This document shows, in pieces, positions 36,501 to 44,005 of a stretch of DNA of 64,000 nucleotides (within the stretch, counting starts at the first letter, position 1; each line of letters starts with the position of its first letter). Location of the stretch: contig NZ_SMTG01000002.1 of assembly GCF_004358165.1 (NCBI RefSeq), positions 868,001 through 932,000 on the forward strand. Direction: 5' to 3'. Position numbers and translations under genes: made by a program. The notes beneath the pieces are model-generated. The model did not search any database. It worked only from the letters and a program-made list of their open reading frames with translations, and was not told the origin of the DNA. This DNA is from Luteimonas terrae. Its GTDB lineage: Bacteria > Pseudomonadota > Gammaproteobacteria > Xanthomonadales > Xanthomonadaceae.

Positions 36501-36722
36501 CCACTGCTGATCGCCAGCGGTCCGGGCGCGGCGGCGCGCTTCTCGATGGGTCTGGTGATCGCGGCCGGGATGTCGATCGGCACGGCGTTCACGCTGTTCG
36601 TGCTGCCGGCGTTCTATCTGCTGCTGGCCCGCGACCACAGCCATGACCGCGACGCGGTCGAGGCGCGCGACGCCGATCGCCGCGACGACGCCGATCCGGC
36701 ACCGGTGCCGCAGGGACACTGA
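33543..36722 (+). CDS. RND efflux permease, MexI/VexB-like
   Basis: A 1059-residue inner-membrane RND pump starting KFTDIFIRKPVLAMV, typical of the MexI/MdtB-type branch rather than AcrB. The proton-relay Asp pair lies in GIVVDDAIIVLENIHRH near residue 401. It shares only general architecture with the first pump, so the two are not a recent duplication. It forms an operon with TetR and the adaptor. No outer-membrane factor gene is present; a TolC/OprM-type protein encoded elsewhere must complete the pump. MexI homologues export quinolone-type signals, dyes or biocides in other species, and this is only a guide here. Confidence 0.95.
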   Translation: MKFTDIFIRKPVLAMVVSLFILLFGLRAFSELNVRQYPELQNAVVNISTTYFGADADLIQGFITTPLEREVASAEGIDYLTSTSSAGVSVIQAYIRLDYDPNEALTQIAAKVNKLRSELPAESEDPVIDLQQGQQVAAMYVSFASDQLNDNQITDYLTRAVEPKIATIPGVQRAEIMGPGSFAMRVWLKPDRMTALGVTASDVYTALQSNNVLSALGSTKGQMVSVDLTARTDLRTPEEFRALVVREADGAIVRLGDIADVQLGSENYNSSVRINGAAATFMGIYVSPDANALDVIADVRRAWDTEIVPQLPEGIEATIPYDSTESIQDGINEVIRTIIEAVIIVIVVIYLFLGSFRSVLIPAVTVPLSLVGALFLMLLMGFTINLLTLLAMVLAIGIVVDDAIIVLENIHRHIEEGMSPFDASIRGSRELAWPVVAMTTTLIAVYLPIGFQGGLTGVLFTEFAFTLAGAVFLSGIIALTLTPMMCAKILKPHGESSKSRLEKWLDRKFESVERGYQRRLHGALQTRSVILVFGAIVLVSCVFLYVGAPKEPAPPEDEGFVFAIGSADAASTLDYVESYTEEMTAVVKEIPEINDFFLFNGGFGGMGGSNSAMGGFVMKPWSQRERSTNQILQQDLQPKLAEITGLNIFALVPPSLPSAGGDGGGEFLIGGIGSLEQLSEIADEVVSRAQASSRFIFLDKDLKIDKPRVEVQIDRDKAALLGIDMRTLAADMSALLAGGYVNRFAMQNRSYRVIPQVQRSDRLNAEQLGNYYTRTRDGELIPLSTVVSFKESAQPQSLKRFQQLNAVGVTFAPRPGVTKGEAIRVLDEIAAEVLPQGYSVDYAGESRQFKQEGTTMLITLAFALVIIFLVLAAQFESFRDAVIMLATVPMAISGALLVLNALALLAGILQFAGIEAFPGMSINIYTQVGLVTLVGVISKHGILIVEFANKLQINEGVSKAEAIERAAAIRLRPVLMTTAALVFAMVPLLIASGPGAAARFSMGLVIAAGMSIGTAFTLFVLPAFYLLLARDHSHDRDAVEARDADRRDDADPAPVPQGH

Positions 36723-36737
36723 TCCGGGTGTCGACGA

Positions 36738-36776
36738 GGACGGGCGGGCGCGGCGACGTGTCCGCCCGTTCCGTTT
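36738..36776 (+). terminator. possible terminator after second RND operon
   Basis: An 8-base stem ACGGGCGG (36740-36747) with CCGCCCGT (36762-36769) is followed by a weak T tract (TCCGTTTCC). It separates the pump genes from the two-component genes. Confidence 0.35.
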
Positions 36777-36867
36777 CCGCCGCCACGTGCAACGCGTCGG
36801 CGGTATGTGGACCCATCGGATGGTGGCCTTCTGGGATCATGGGCGTTTCCCCGCCCGCCCCGTGTCC

Positions 36868-37611
36868 ATGCCGCCGTCGCTCCGCGCACCGAAACCGCAG
36901 CCGCCGCACGTCCTGATCGTCGACGACGATCCGGAGATCCGCGGTCTGCTCGCGGACTATCTCGAATCGGCCGGCCTGCGTGCGAGCACCGCCGCCGATG
37001 GTGACGCGATGTGGACGCGGCTTGGCCTGTCGCCGGTCGATCTGGTCGTCCTCGACGTGATGCTTCCGGGCGTCGACGGCCTGGCGCTGTGCCGCCAGCT
37101 GCGGCGTGACAGCCAGGTGCCGGTGGTCATGCTGACCGCGCGCGGCCAGGCGACCGACCGTATCGCCGGCCTGGAGATCGGCGCCGACGACTACATGGCC
37201 AAGCCCTTCGAGCCGCGCGAACTGCTGGCGCGCATCCGTGGCGTCCTGCGGCGCAGTGCCGGCGGCGAACCCCGCGGTTCGGTGCCCGCGCGGCAGTTCC
37301 GTTTCGCCGGCTGGACGCTCGACACCGTCACCCGGCAGATGCGCGCGCCCGACGGCCGCATCGTCAGCCTCGGCGGCGCCGACTATCGGCTGCTGCGGGT
37401 GCTGCTGCAGTCGCCGAATCGGCCGATCGACCGCGACACCCTGATCGACCATGTCTACGGCCGCGACCGCGCGCCGGTCGACCGCGCGATCGACGTCTGC
37501 GTCAGCCGCCTGCGCCAGCACCTGGGCGACGATGCGCGGAAGCCGATGCTGATCCGCACGATGCGCAACGAAGGCTATCTGCTGTCGGCCGACGTCGATG
37601 GCGGCGACTGA
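36868..37611 (+). CDS. OmpR-family response regulator
   Basis: A 247-residue response regulator with receiver (about 14-125; acidic pair at Asp19-21, phosphorylated Asp63 in VVLDVMLPG, Lys in MAKPFEP) and a C-terminal OmpR/PhoB winged helix (about 145-240, ending IRTMRNEGYLLSA). It overlaps the sensor kinase gene by 14 bases, so the two are one unit. It lies 145 bases after the second RND permease gene on the same strand. The target genes are unknown; control of the pump is possible from position only. The ATG at 36868 is the start used; a GTG at 36862 is possible. Confidence 0.93.
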   Translation: MPPSLRAPKPQPPHVLIVDDDPEIRGLLADYLESAGLRASTAADGDAMWTRLGLSPVDLVVLDVMLPGVDGLALCRQLRRDSQVPVVMLTARGQATDRIAGLEIGADDYMAKPFEPRELLARIRGVLRRSAGGEPRGSVPARQFRFAGWTLDTVTRQMRAPDGRIVSLGGADYRLLRVLLQSPNRPIDRDTLIDHVYGRDRAPVDRAIDVCVSRLRQHLGDDARKPMLIRTMRNEGYLLSADVDGGD

Positions 37612-39040
37612 GCCGGTCACACGCCGGCGCTGGCGCGGTCCGCGCACGCTGTTCGGGCGGCTGGTGCTGGCGCTGGTCGGCGGCATGCTGCTGGCGCAAC
37701 TGCTGACCGGCACCATCTGGTTCGACGTCCGCTACGACCAGGTCAACGAAGTGCCGGCGCGCGTGGCCGGCGTCGAGATCGGGCGCTGGCTGGCAGGCGT
37801 CGAAGCGGCACCTCGCGATGGCGATCCGCCGGACACGATCCGTCCCGGCTTCGAGGTGCAGCGCATCGCGGTGCCCGCCGCGTCGCGGCAGACGTTCCGT
37901 GACGCGACCATCGAGAGTCTGCTGGCCGATGCGGTGGCGGTGCAGCTCGGCGCGCCACGGCCACTGCATCTGCAGCAGATCACGCTCTACGACGACCGCG
38001 GACGGGCGGCCACGGGCGCGGCCGTGTTCGGTGCGCGCATGCCCGAAGCGCGGTACCGGCTGCAAGTCGCCGACGCGCGCGGGCAGTGGTGGCAGGTGTC
38101 GATCCGCAGCGGCCAGGCCGGCATGCGCCTGCAGTCGACGCGTGCGACCTTCGAGTACGTGCTGCGGATCTACGGCCTACGCATGGGCCTGATCCTGCTG
38201 CTGTCGCTGCTGGTGGTGCATTGGCTGGTGCGACCGCTGCGCCGCCTCGCGGATGCGGCGCAGGCACTGGGACGCGACGTCAACAGCCCGCCGCTCGACA
38301 CGCGCGGCCCGCGCGAAGTGCAGCGCGCCGCCAAGGCCTTCAACCGCATGCAGGCCGCATTGCGCGCCGAGTTCGCCAGCCGCGAACAATTGCTCGCCGC
38401 GGTTTCGCACGACCTGCGCTCGCCGCTGACCCGGCTGCGCCTGCGCACCGAGCGCATCGAGGACGCGGACCTGCGTCAACGGTTCCAGGGCGATGTCGCG
38501 CACATGCAGGCGATCACCGAATCGATCCTCGACTATTTCCAGGGCCGCGCCGGCGCGCCTGCGCTGGAGCCGATGGATCTGGACGCGCTGATGGAGGCGG
38601 TCGCCGCCGACCTCGCCGAGACCGATGCCGACGTGCGCATCGCCGGTCGCATCGGCGTCCCGGTGCCGGCCTGGCCGGCCAGCCTGCGCCGGGCGATGAC
38701 CAATCTGGTGGAGAACGCCGTGCGTTACGGCCTGCGCGCGCGCGTGGACCTGTCGGTGCGCGCCGGCCGGGCCTGCATCGAGATCGACGACGACGGCCCC
38801 GGCATTCCCGACGACGCGCTGTCGCGCGTGCGCGAACCCTTCGTGCGCCTCGACAGCGCACGCGCGTCCGGTGATGGCATCGGCATGGGCCTGAGCATCG
38901 CCGACGCGGTGGTGCAGGCCCACGGCGGACATCTGCGACTGGAAAACCGCATCGCGCGCGATGGCCGCATCGAAGGCCTGCACGTCAGCATCGAACTGCC
39001 GATGTCGGCGGGCGGCACTCCGCGTTCGCAGGATGGATAG
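37598..39040 (+). CDS. membrane sensor histidine kinase (EnvZ/RstB-like)
   Basis: A 480-residue inner-membrane kinase with helices at about 19-41 and 193-213 enclosing a ~150-residue periplasmic sensor, HAMP (about 215-265), a HisKA domain with His271 in AVSHDLRSPLTRL, and an HATPase with NLVENAVRYG, DDDGPGIP and GIGMGLSIADAV. The architecture and close overlap with the OmpR-type regulator show a cognate pair. The periplasmic domain has no motif that names its signal. It is convergent with bioD. Confidence 0.93.
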   Translation: MAATEPVTRRRWRGPRTLFGRLVLALVGGMLLAQLLTGTIWFDVRYDQVNEVPARVAGVEIGRWLAGVEAAPRDGDPPDTIRPGFEVQRIAVPAASRQTFRDATIESLLADAVAVQLGAPRPLHLQQITLYDDRGRAATGAAVFGARMPEARYRLQVADARGQWWQVSIRSGQAGMRLQSTRATFEYVLRIYGLRMGLILLLSLLVVHWLVRPLRRLADAAQALGRDVNSPPLDTRGPREVQRAAKAFNRMQAALRAEFASREQLLAAVSHDLRSPLTRLRLRTERIEDADLRQRFQGDVAHMQAITESILDYFQGRAGAPALEPMDLDALMEAVAADLAETDADVRIAGRIGVPVPAWPASLRRAMTNLVENAVRYGLRARVDLSVRAGRACIEIDDDGPGIPDDALSRVREPFVRLDSARASGDGIGMGLSIADAVVQAHGGHLRLENRIARDGRIEGLHVSIELPMSAGGTPRSQDG

Positions 39041-39078
39041 CGCACAGCGACACCCGTCGCCGCCGAATCCCTGGATCT

Positions 39079-39762
39079 CTACAGCGCGTCTATCCACGCC
39101 GGATCGAGCGACAGTCGACCGGCATCGCCACCTGCGTCCACGGACGGCAGCACGCCCAGGCACGGTGCAGGCAGCGCCTGCGTCAGTAATCCGATGTAGT
39201 CGTCGGCACGGGCGAAGTCCGGATCGATGCGGTTGCCGACCCAGCCGACCAGGCGGCAGCCATCGGCAGCGATCGCACGTGCGGTCAGCCGGGCGTGACT
39301 CAGGCAGCCGAGTTTCAGACCGACGACCAGCACCACCGCGCCGCCCAGATGCCGCGCCAGATCGTGATGTTCCAGCCCGTCGGCGAGCGGCGCATCCCAG
39401 CCGCCCGCGCCTTCGACCAGCACGACATCGGCGCTGGCGGCGAGGCGCGCGTGCGCGGCGTGCAGTGCGGCGACATCGACGCTGACACCGGCCGCGATCG
39501 CGGCCAGTGTCGGCGCGGTCGGTTCGGGCAGCGCCACCGGATTGATGTCGTCGTACGCCGGTGTCGGATCGCTGGCGGCCTGCAGCGCCAGCGCATCCTC
39601 GTTGCGCCAGCCGCCGTCGATCCAGTCGCATCCGCTGGCGATCGGCTTCATGCCGACCGCGCGCAGGCCGTGCGCGCGAAGTGCGTGCAGCAGCGCCACG
39701 CTGGAATGGGTCTTGCCGATGCCGGTGTCGGTGCCGGTCACGAGGAAACTGCGGGCGGTCAT
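39079..39762 (-). CDS. bioD: dethiobiotin synthetase
   Basis: A 227-residue cytoplasmic enzyme that closes the ureido ring of 7,8-diaminononanoate with CO2 and ATP, the penultimate step of biotin synthesis. The P-loop GTDTGIGKT is at about residues 8-16, KPIASG carries a substrate-binding Lys, and VEGAGGWDAPL is the family motif before the Mg site. The length matches E. coli BioD. No other bio gene is in the window. The start is ATG 39762; a 41-codon frame lies just upstream on the same strand. Confidence 0.95.
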   Translation of the reverse strand: MTARSFLVTGTDTGIGKTHSSVALLHALRAHGLRAVGMKPIASGCDWIDGGWRNEDALALQAASDPTPAYDDINPVALPEPTAPTLAAIAAGVSVDVAALHAAHARLAASADVVLVEGAGGWDAPLADGLEHHDLARHLGGAVVLVVGLKLGCLSHARLTARAIAADGCRLVGWVGNRIDPDFARADDYIGLLTQALPAPCLGVLPSVDAGGDAGRLSLDPAWIDAL

Positions 39763-39772
39763 GCGGATCCGA

Positions 39773-39898
39773 TCAGGTCTGTGCGGCGCGCACGCGCACC
39801 AGTTCGCGCGCACTGCGCACGCCATACCACGGCTTCAGCACCGCGAGCGTGCAGTAGATGCTGCCGGGCAGGCCCTGCCACAAGGTCGCCGTCGGCAT
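39773..39898 (-). CDS. possible 41-residue protein upstream of bioD
   Basis: An ATG frame of 42 codons ends 10 bases before the bioD start. Its translation contains WQGLPGSIYCTLAVLKPWYG and ends RELVRVRAAQT; about nine in ten codons end in G or C, like real genes here, while the alternative frame on this strand is much worse. No ribosome site is visible and I do not recognise a family. It may be a true small gene in the bioD transcript, or a remnant. Confidence 0.35.
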   Translation of the reverse strand: MPTATLWQGLPGSIYCTLAVLKPWYGVRSARELVRVRAAQT

Positions 39899-39944
39899 CG
39901 CGCGGCAGCGCGGCCACCGGATCGGGCGCGGGCGGAGCCGCTGC

Positions 39945-39950
39945 TACACT
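39945..39950 (+). promoter_or_regulatory. -10 element TACACT of msrC, implying a leaderless mRNA
   Basis: TACACT ends only 7 bases before the msrC ATG (39958), so transcription would start at or beside the start codon. No ribosome site lies upstream of the ATG, in keeping with a leaderless message. A clear -35 is not seen. Confidence 0.45.
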
Positions 39951-39957
39951 CGCGGGC

Positions 39958-40455
39958 ATGTTCACGTCCTCTCCCCTCGACGGCTCCAAGCCGGAGCAGT
40001 ATGCCGCGCTGGCGGCCCAGGCACGCGCGTTGCTGCACGGCGAGCGCGACATGATCGCCAACGCCGCCAACCTCTCGGCACTGGTCAATCACGCGCTGCC
40101 CGATCTCAACTGGGTCGGCTTCTACCTCTTCGATGGCACCGAACTCGTCGTCGGTCCGTTCCAGGGCCTGCCGGCCTGCGTGCGCATTCCGCTCGACAAG
40201 GGCGTCTGCGGCGCCGCCGCGCGGACGCGCCAGACCCAGCGCGTCGACGACGTGCATGCATTCCCCGGCCACATCGCCTGCGACAGCGCCTCGCGCTCGG
40301 AGCTGGTGGTGCCGCTCTACGCCGGCGAACGCCTGATTGGCGTGTTCGATCTCGACAGTCCGCTGCCGGCGCGCTTCGACGTTGAAGACCAGGCGGGCCT
40401 GGAAGCCATCGCCGCGATCTTTATCGAGAGCACCTATCCGGAGGCTGCCGCGTGA
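39958..40455 (+). CDS. msrC: free methionine-(R)-sulfoxide reductase (GAF type)
   Basis: A 165-residue single GAF domain that reduces free Met-R-sulfoxide. All three redox cysteines of the family are present: Cys74 (LPACVRIP), Cys84 (KGVCGAA) and Cys108 (HIACDS), matching E. coli YebR Cys84/94/118, with the conserved DVHAFPGHIACDSASRSE block. It protects against oxidised methionine in the cytoplasm. It is coupled to the next gene by a GTGA overlap and is probably read from a leaderless transcript. Confidence 0.95.
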   Translation: MFTSSPLDGSKPEQYAALAAQARALLHGERDMIANAANLSALVNHALPDLNWVGFYLFDGTELVVGPFQGLPACVRIPLDKGVCGAAARTRQTQRVDDVHAFPGHIACDSASRSELVVPLYAGERLIGVFDLDSPLPARFDVEDQAGLEAIAAIFIESTYPEAAA

Positions 40456-40832
40456 CAGGGGCCAAGCTGCGCAACATCGGTCCGAAATCCGCGGCGTGGC
40501 TGCGCCAGGTGGGCCTGCGCACGCGCGAGGATCTGGAAGCCGCAGGTGCGGTCGAGGCCTTCGTCAAGGTGCGCCGCGCCGGCTTCAAGCCCAGCCTCAA
40601 TCTGCTGTATTCGCTGGAAGGCGCGCTGCTCGACTGCCACTGGCAGGACGTGCCCGAAGCCCGCCGGCTGCAACTGGTCGAAGCGGCGGAAGCCGCGATC
40701 GCCCTGCTCCCCGACCCGCGCGCGCGCAATGCCGCAGGTCCGGTCACCACCACTGGTGACGACAGTCCGGCCGACGATGACGGCGCGTCTGACGGCCCGC
40801 TCGATTCGCTGTTCGGGCGTCGCGACGACTGA
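40452..40832 (+). CDS. stand-alone TfoX C-terminal-domain protein
   Basis: A 126-residue protein starting at GTG, overlapping msrC by 4 bases. Residues 5-85 match the TfoX/Sxy C-terminal domain, a helix-hairpin-helix type fold (LRNIGPKSAAWLRQVGLRT, then VKVRRAGFKPSLNLLYSLEGAL and WQDVP). The ~40 residue tail is acidic and Asp/Gly-rich. The N-terminal domain of full-length TfoX, the competence activator, is absent, so competence control should not be assumed. Coupled expression with msrC is unexplained. Confidence 0.88.
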   Translation: MTGAKLRNIGPKSAAWLRQVGLRTREDLEAAGAVEAFVKVRRAGFKPSLNLLYSLEGALLDCHWQDVPEARRLQLVEAAEAAIALLPDPRARNAAGPVTTTGDDSPADDDGASDGPLDSLFGRRDD

Positions 40833-40882
40833 TCGCGCCCGCGGCCCGGACGACGCCATCCGCGTTCGCGCCGCAGCTCACG

Positions 40883-40888
40883 TACAAT
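40883..40888 (+). promoter_or_regulatory. -10 element TACAAT of btuB transcript
   Basis: TACAAT lies 8 bases before the first conserved bases of the riboswitch, the expected place for a promoter that includes the riboswitch in its leader. The -35 is not obvious. Confidence 0.5.
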
Positions 40889-40896
40889 CCGCGCCA

Positions 40897-41090
40897 GCTT
40901 CGAGGTGACCCGTCGGCATTCCGCCGTCCGGGTTGAAACGGGAAGCCGGTGACGCGCCACGGCGCCAGTCCGGCACTGCCCCCGCAACGGTAAGCGCGTG
41001 CAAGCGTCGCATCCGCCACTGTGCTCCGGCACGGGAAGGCGCGACGCCCGGGAGCGATCCCACGCGCGAGTCCGGAGACCGGCCCCGGAG
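40897..41090 (+). ncRNA. cobalamin (B12) riboswitch
   Basis: The conserved landmarks occur in order: GAAACGGGAAGCCGGTG (from 40935), the core GGCACTGCCCCCGCAACGGT (40972-40991) with GTAAGCG after, GCCACTG (from 41016) with GGGAAGGCG, and the closing B12 box AGTCCGGAGACCGGCC (41069-41084). It precedes btuB and should repress it when adenosylcobalamin is plentiful. The 138 bases between riboswitch and start codon are the expression platform; I could not tell terminator from ribosome-site masking. Confidence 0.95.
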
Positions 41091-41228
41091 TCTTCTTCGA
41101 TTGCGATGCGGCGGGCATCGCGGCGGCGTTCCGGACAGCCTGCGCGCGCGTCCGGTCGTGCCCGGCATCCGTCTCTCGTGGTCGTCCACATCACCGCGTG
41201 CGTGGGTGCACGCGCCGAGGAGACCGCA

Positions 41229-43100
41229 ATGCCGTTCCGTACTCTCACCGTGGCGATCGTCGCCGCCCTCGCCTCGCCGTTCGTCGCGGCCGCCACCGCC
41301 GGCGATGCGCGTGATCTCGACACCGTGCTCGTCACCGCCAATCGCAGCGAAAGCACGCTGGGCGACACCATCGTGCCGGCCCAGGTCATCGACCGTGCCG
41401 AGATCGAGCGCACCCAGGCGCGCGACCTGCCCGAACTGCTGCGCGGCCGCGCCGGCATCCAGATCGGCAACTCAGGTGGCCCCGGCAAGCTGACCTCGGT
41501 CTTCATGCGCGGCAGCGAATCGGACCACGTGCTGGTGCTGGTCGACGGCGTGCGCATCGGCTCGGCCACTGCCGGCCTCGCCGCGTTCCAAGACATTCCG
41601 GTCGACCAGATCGAACGCGTCGAGATCGTCCGTGGCCCGCGTTCGAGCCTGTACGGCTCCGAAGCCATCGGCGGCGTCATCCAGATCTTCACCCGTCGCA
41701 ACACCGGCGCAATCACGCCGCATGCGCGCATCGGCGTGGGCAGCCACGACCTGCGCGAGGCCAGCGCCGGCATCGGCGGCCGCGCGGGCCGCGGCTGGTT
41801 CGGCGTGGACGCGGCGTTCCAGCGCACCGACGGCATCGACAGCTGCCGCGGCTCGGGCACGCTGTTCCAGGGCTGCTTCGTCGACGAGCCCGACCGCGAC
41901 GGTTACCGCAACCGCTCGCTCAACCTCCGCGGCGGCGTGGAACTGGCCGATGGCCTGACGTTCGAAGCCAACGCCCTGCGCGCCGAGGCGTTCAACGAAT
42001 ACGACGGCAGCGTCTTCGGCGGCAACGAGGCCGACAACGTGCAGCAGGTCGCCGGCGGCAAGCTCACCTATGCACCGTCGGACGTCGTCACGCTGACCGC
42101 GCAGGCCGGCCGCAATTACGACGAGTCGACGACCTACTTCCGCGACATCGATGCCGGCACGCGCGTCGATGTCGGCCAGATCGACACGCGTCGCGACACC
42201 GCATCGGTGCAGGCCGATTTCGGTCTGGCGCCAACCCAACGCTTCTCGCTCGGTTTCGACTGGATGTCCGACAATGTCGAGAGCGACACCGACTATGCGT
42301 TGACCTCGCGCACCAACTTCGCCGTGTTCTCCGACTACACCGCGCGTTTCGGCGCGCACCGCGTGCAGGCCGGCGTGCGTCACGACGACAACGAGCAGTT
42401 CGGCGGCCACACCACCGGCAGCCTCGGCTGGGGTCTGGACCTGGATCACGGCCTGCGCCTCAACGCCAGCGCCGCGACCAGCTTCAAGGCGCCGACCTTC
42501 AACGACCTCTACTTCCCTTTCGGCAGCGGCAATCCGGATCTCGAGCCTGAGCGTGCGAAGACGCTCAACGTGGGCCTTGCGCAGTACGGGGACGCGTGGA
42601 GCTGGTCGTTCAATGCGTTCGAGAGCCGCGTCGACGACCTGATCTTCCTCGACCGCAACTTCGTGCCGCAGAACATCCAGGAAGCGCGCATCCGCGGCGC
42701 CGAGCTGACGTTCGCTACCACGCTGGCCGGTTTCGACCTGTCGACCGAACTGAGCCATGTCGACCCGCGCGACCGTAGCGACAACGCCAACAACGGCAAC
42801 CTGCTGGCACGCCGCGCGCGCAACAGCGGCCGACTCGACATCGACCGCGCCTTCGGCGAGTTCCGTCTGGGCACCACGCTGCGCGCGAGCAGCAGCCGCT
42901 ACGACAACGCGGCCAACACCGTGCGTGTCGCCGGCTACGGCACGCTGGATCTGCGCGCCGCGTGGGCGTTCACGCCCGACTGGACGCTCGAAGCCCGCGC
43001 CACCAACGTGCTCGACAAGGACTACGAGACCGTCGCCTGGTACTACCAGCCCGGTCGCGAGTACGGCCTGTCACTGCGCTGGGCACCTGCGGCACGCTGA
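41229..43100 (+). CDS. btuB: TonB-dependent vitamin B12 receptor
   Basis: A 623-residue outer-membrane receptor. The signal peptide ends near AAA (residue 21), the TonB box is DTVLVTA, the plug runs to about residue 150 (LPELLRGRAGIQI, VLVDGVRIGSAT, RVEIVRGPRSSLYGSEAIGGVIQI), and the barrel ends SLRWAPAAR. The riboswitch in its leader identifies cobalamin as the cargo. Start ATG has GGAG 8 bases upstream. The inner-membrane BtuCDF transporter is not in the window. Confidence 0.95.
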   Translation: MPFRTLTVAIVAALASPFVAAATAGDARDLDTVLVTANRSESTLGDTIVPAQVIDRAEIERTQARDLPELLRGRAGIQIGNSGGPGKLTSVFMRGSESDHVLVLVDGVRIGSATAGLAAFQDIPVDQIERVEIVRGPRSSLYGSEAIGGVIQIFTRRNTGAITPHARIGVGSHDLREASAGIGGRAGRGWFGVDAAFQRTDGIDSCRGSGTLFQGCFVDEPDRDGYRNRSLNLRGGVELADGLTFEANALRAEAFNEYDGSVFGGNEADNVQQVAGGKLTYAPSDVVTLTAQAGRNYDESTTYFRDIDAGTRVDVGQIDTRRDTASVQADFGLAPTQRFSLGFDWMSDNVESDTDYALTSRTNFAVFSDYTARFGAHRVQAGVRHDDNEQFGGHTTGSLGWGLDLDHGLRLNASAATSFKAPTFNDLYFPFGSGNPDLEPERAKTLNVGLAQYGDAWSWSFNAFESRVDDLIFLDRNFVPQNIQEARIRGAELTFATTLAGFDLSTELSHVDPRDRSDNANNGNLLARRARNSGRLDIDRAFGEFRLGTTLRASSSRYDNAANTVRVAGYGTLDLRAAWAFTPDWTLEARATNVLDKDYETVAWYYQPGREYGLSLRWAPAAR

Positions 43101-43138
43101 TGCCGCAGCGGCGCCCGCCGCACTGCGAGCAATACCGG

Positions 43139-43166
43139 ACGGCTGTCGAAAGACGGCCGTTCGCGT
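43139..43166 (+). terminator. hairpin after btuB
   Basis: A 9-base stem with one G-T pair and a GAAA tetraloop (43139-43147 with 43152-43160), followed by TCGCGTTT. It ends 40-60 bases after the btuB stop and before the torF-kdp leader. Confidence 0.45.
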
Positions 43167-43184
43167 TTCCGGGTTCCGGGAAGG

Positions 43185-43234
43185 TTTACGTGGAATTTAC
43201 GCCGTGGCGCCCGGCACGCCATGGAGACTTTACG
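43185..43234 (+). promoter_or_regulatory. three TTTACG repeats upstream of the torF-kdp genes
   Basis: TTTACG occurs at 43185-43190, 43196-43201 (11 bases, one helical turn, after the first) and 43229-43234. These T-rich words stand out in GC-rich DNA and fit direct repeats recognised by an OmpR-type regulator, most likely KdpE encoded at the end of the operon. This is an inference; E. coli KdpE also binds a TTTAC-containing site. Confidence 0.4.
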
Positions 43235-43287
43235 GGGGCCGGATCGACACTTCCGGGACTCGGCGGACCGTCTCCGCCTGGAACCCG

Positions 43288-43995
43288 ATGATGAACCGCA
43301 ACACTTCCATCGCGCGCCGTCTGGCGCTTGGCCTGGCCCTCGCCACCAGTGCCATCAGCACCGCACATGCCGTCGATTTCAGCGGCGCCGCCGCGATCAC
43401 CACCGACTACGTGTGGCGCGGCACCAGCCAAAGCAATGAAGACCCGGCTGTGCAGGCCAGCTTCAAGGTCGCCAGCGACACCGGCTTCTACGCGCAGGCC
43501 TGGGGTTCGAGCGTCGAGTTCGCGCCGGACACCCGGGCCTCGACCGAAGTCGACCTCGTCGCCGGCTGGTCGGGCGCGCTGTCCGACACGCTGGCGCTCG
43601 ACGTCAATCTCACGCACTACCTCTATCCCTCCACCACGGTCGACCTCGACTGGACCGAAGCCATCGCCACGCTGACCTGGCTGGAACACTACTGGGTGCA
43701 GGTGGGCCACTCGAACGACGCGCTGGCCACCGACACCTCGGGCACCTACGCCACGATCGGCGCGCGCCTGCCGGTCTCCGACACGTTCCGTTTCGAAACC
43801 GCGGCCGGCCACTACTGGCTGGCGGGCAACAGAGGTTACGAGGACTACGCGCACCTGCAGGTCGGCGCGGTGTGGGCCTTCGCATCTCCGCTCGAACTGC
43901 GCCTGACCGCGCACGAGACCGACAGCGCCGCCGAACGCGGCTTCGGTGCTCTGGCCGGCTCGCGCATCGAAGCCGCACTGCAGGCCTCGTTCTGA
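43288..43995 (+). CDS. TorF-family putative outer-membrane porin
   Basis: A 235-residue protein with a signal peptide (cut near AHA, residue 29) and a beta-barrel pattern of alternating aromatic strands ending in Phe (AALQASF). It matches the TorF / TIGR02001 family (mature start VDFSGAAAITTDYVWRG), small outer-membrane proteins of unproven function. It lies 10 bases before the small kdpF frame and likely heads the kdp operon, which suggests an outer-membrane pore for potassium or another cation. Start could be either of two adjacent ATGs. Confidence 0.88.
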   Translation: MMNRNTSIARRLALGLALATSAISTAHAVDFSGAAAITTDYVWRGTSQSNEDPAVQASFKVASDTGFYAQAWGSSVEFAPDTRASTEVDLVAGWSGALSDTLALDVNLTHYLYPSTTVDLDWTEAIATLTWLEHYWVQVGHSNDALATDTSGTYATIGARLPVSDTFRFETAAGHYWLAGNRGYEDYAHLQVGAVWAFASPLELRLTAHETDSAAERGFGALAGSRIEAALQASF

Positions 43996-44005
43996 CACCC
44001 GACCG

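Noticed and set aside
34269..36719. An 816-codon minus-strand frame.
   Set aside because: Antisense to the second RND permease; no domain or signal is visible, and the permease frame is certain.
26794..36722. Recent duplication of an RND pump.
   Set aside because: The two permeases differ along their whole length and belong to different HAE1 branches; the adaptors differ in anchoring.
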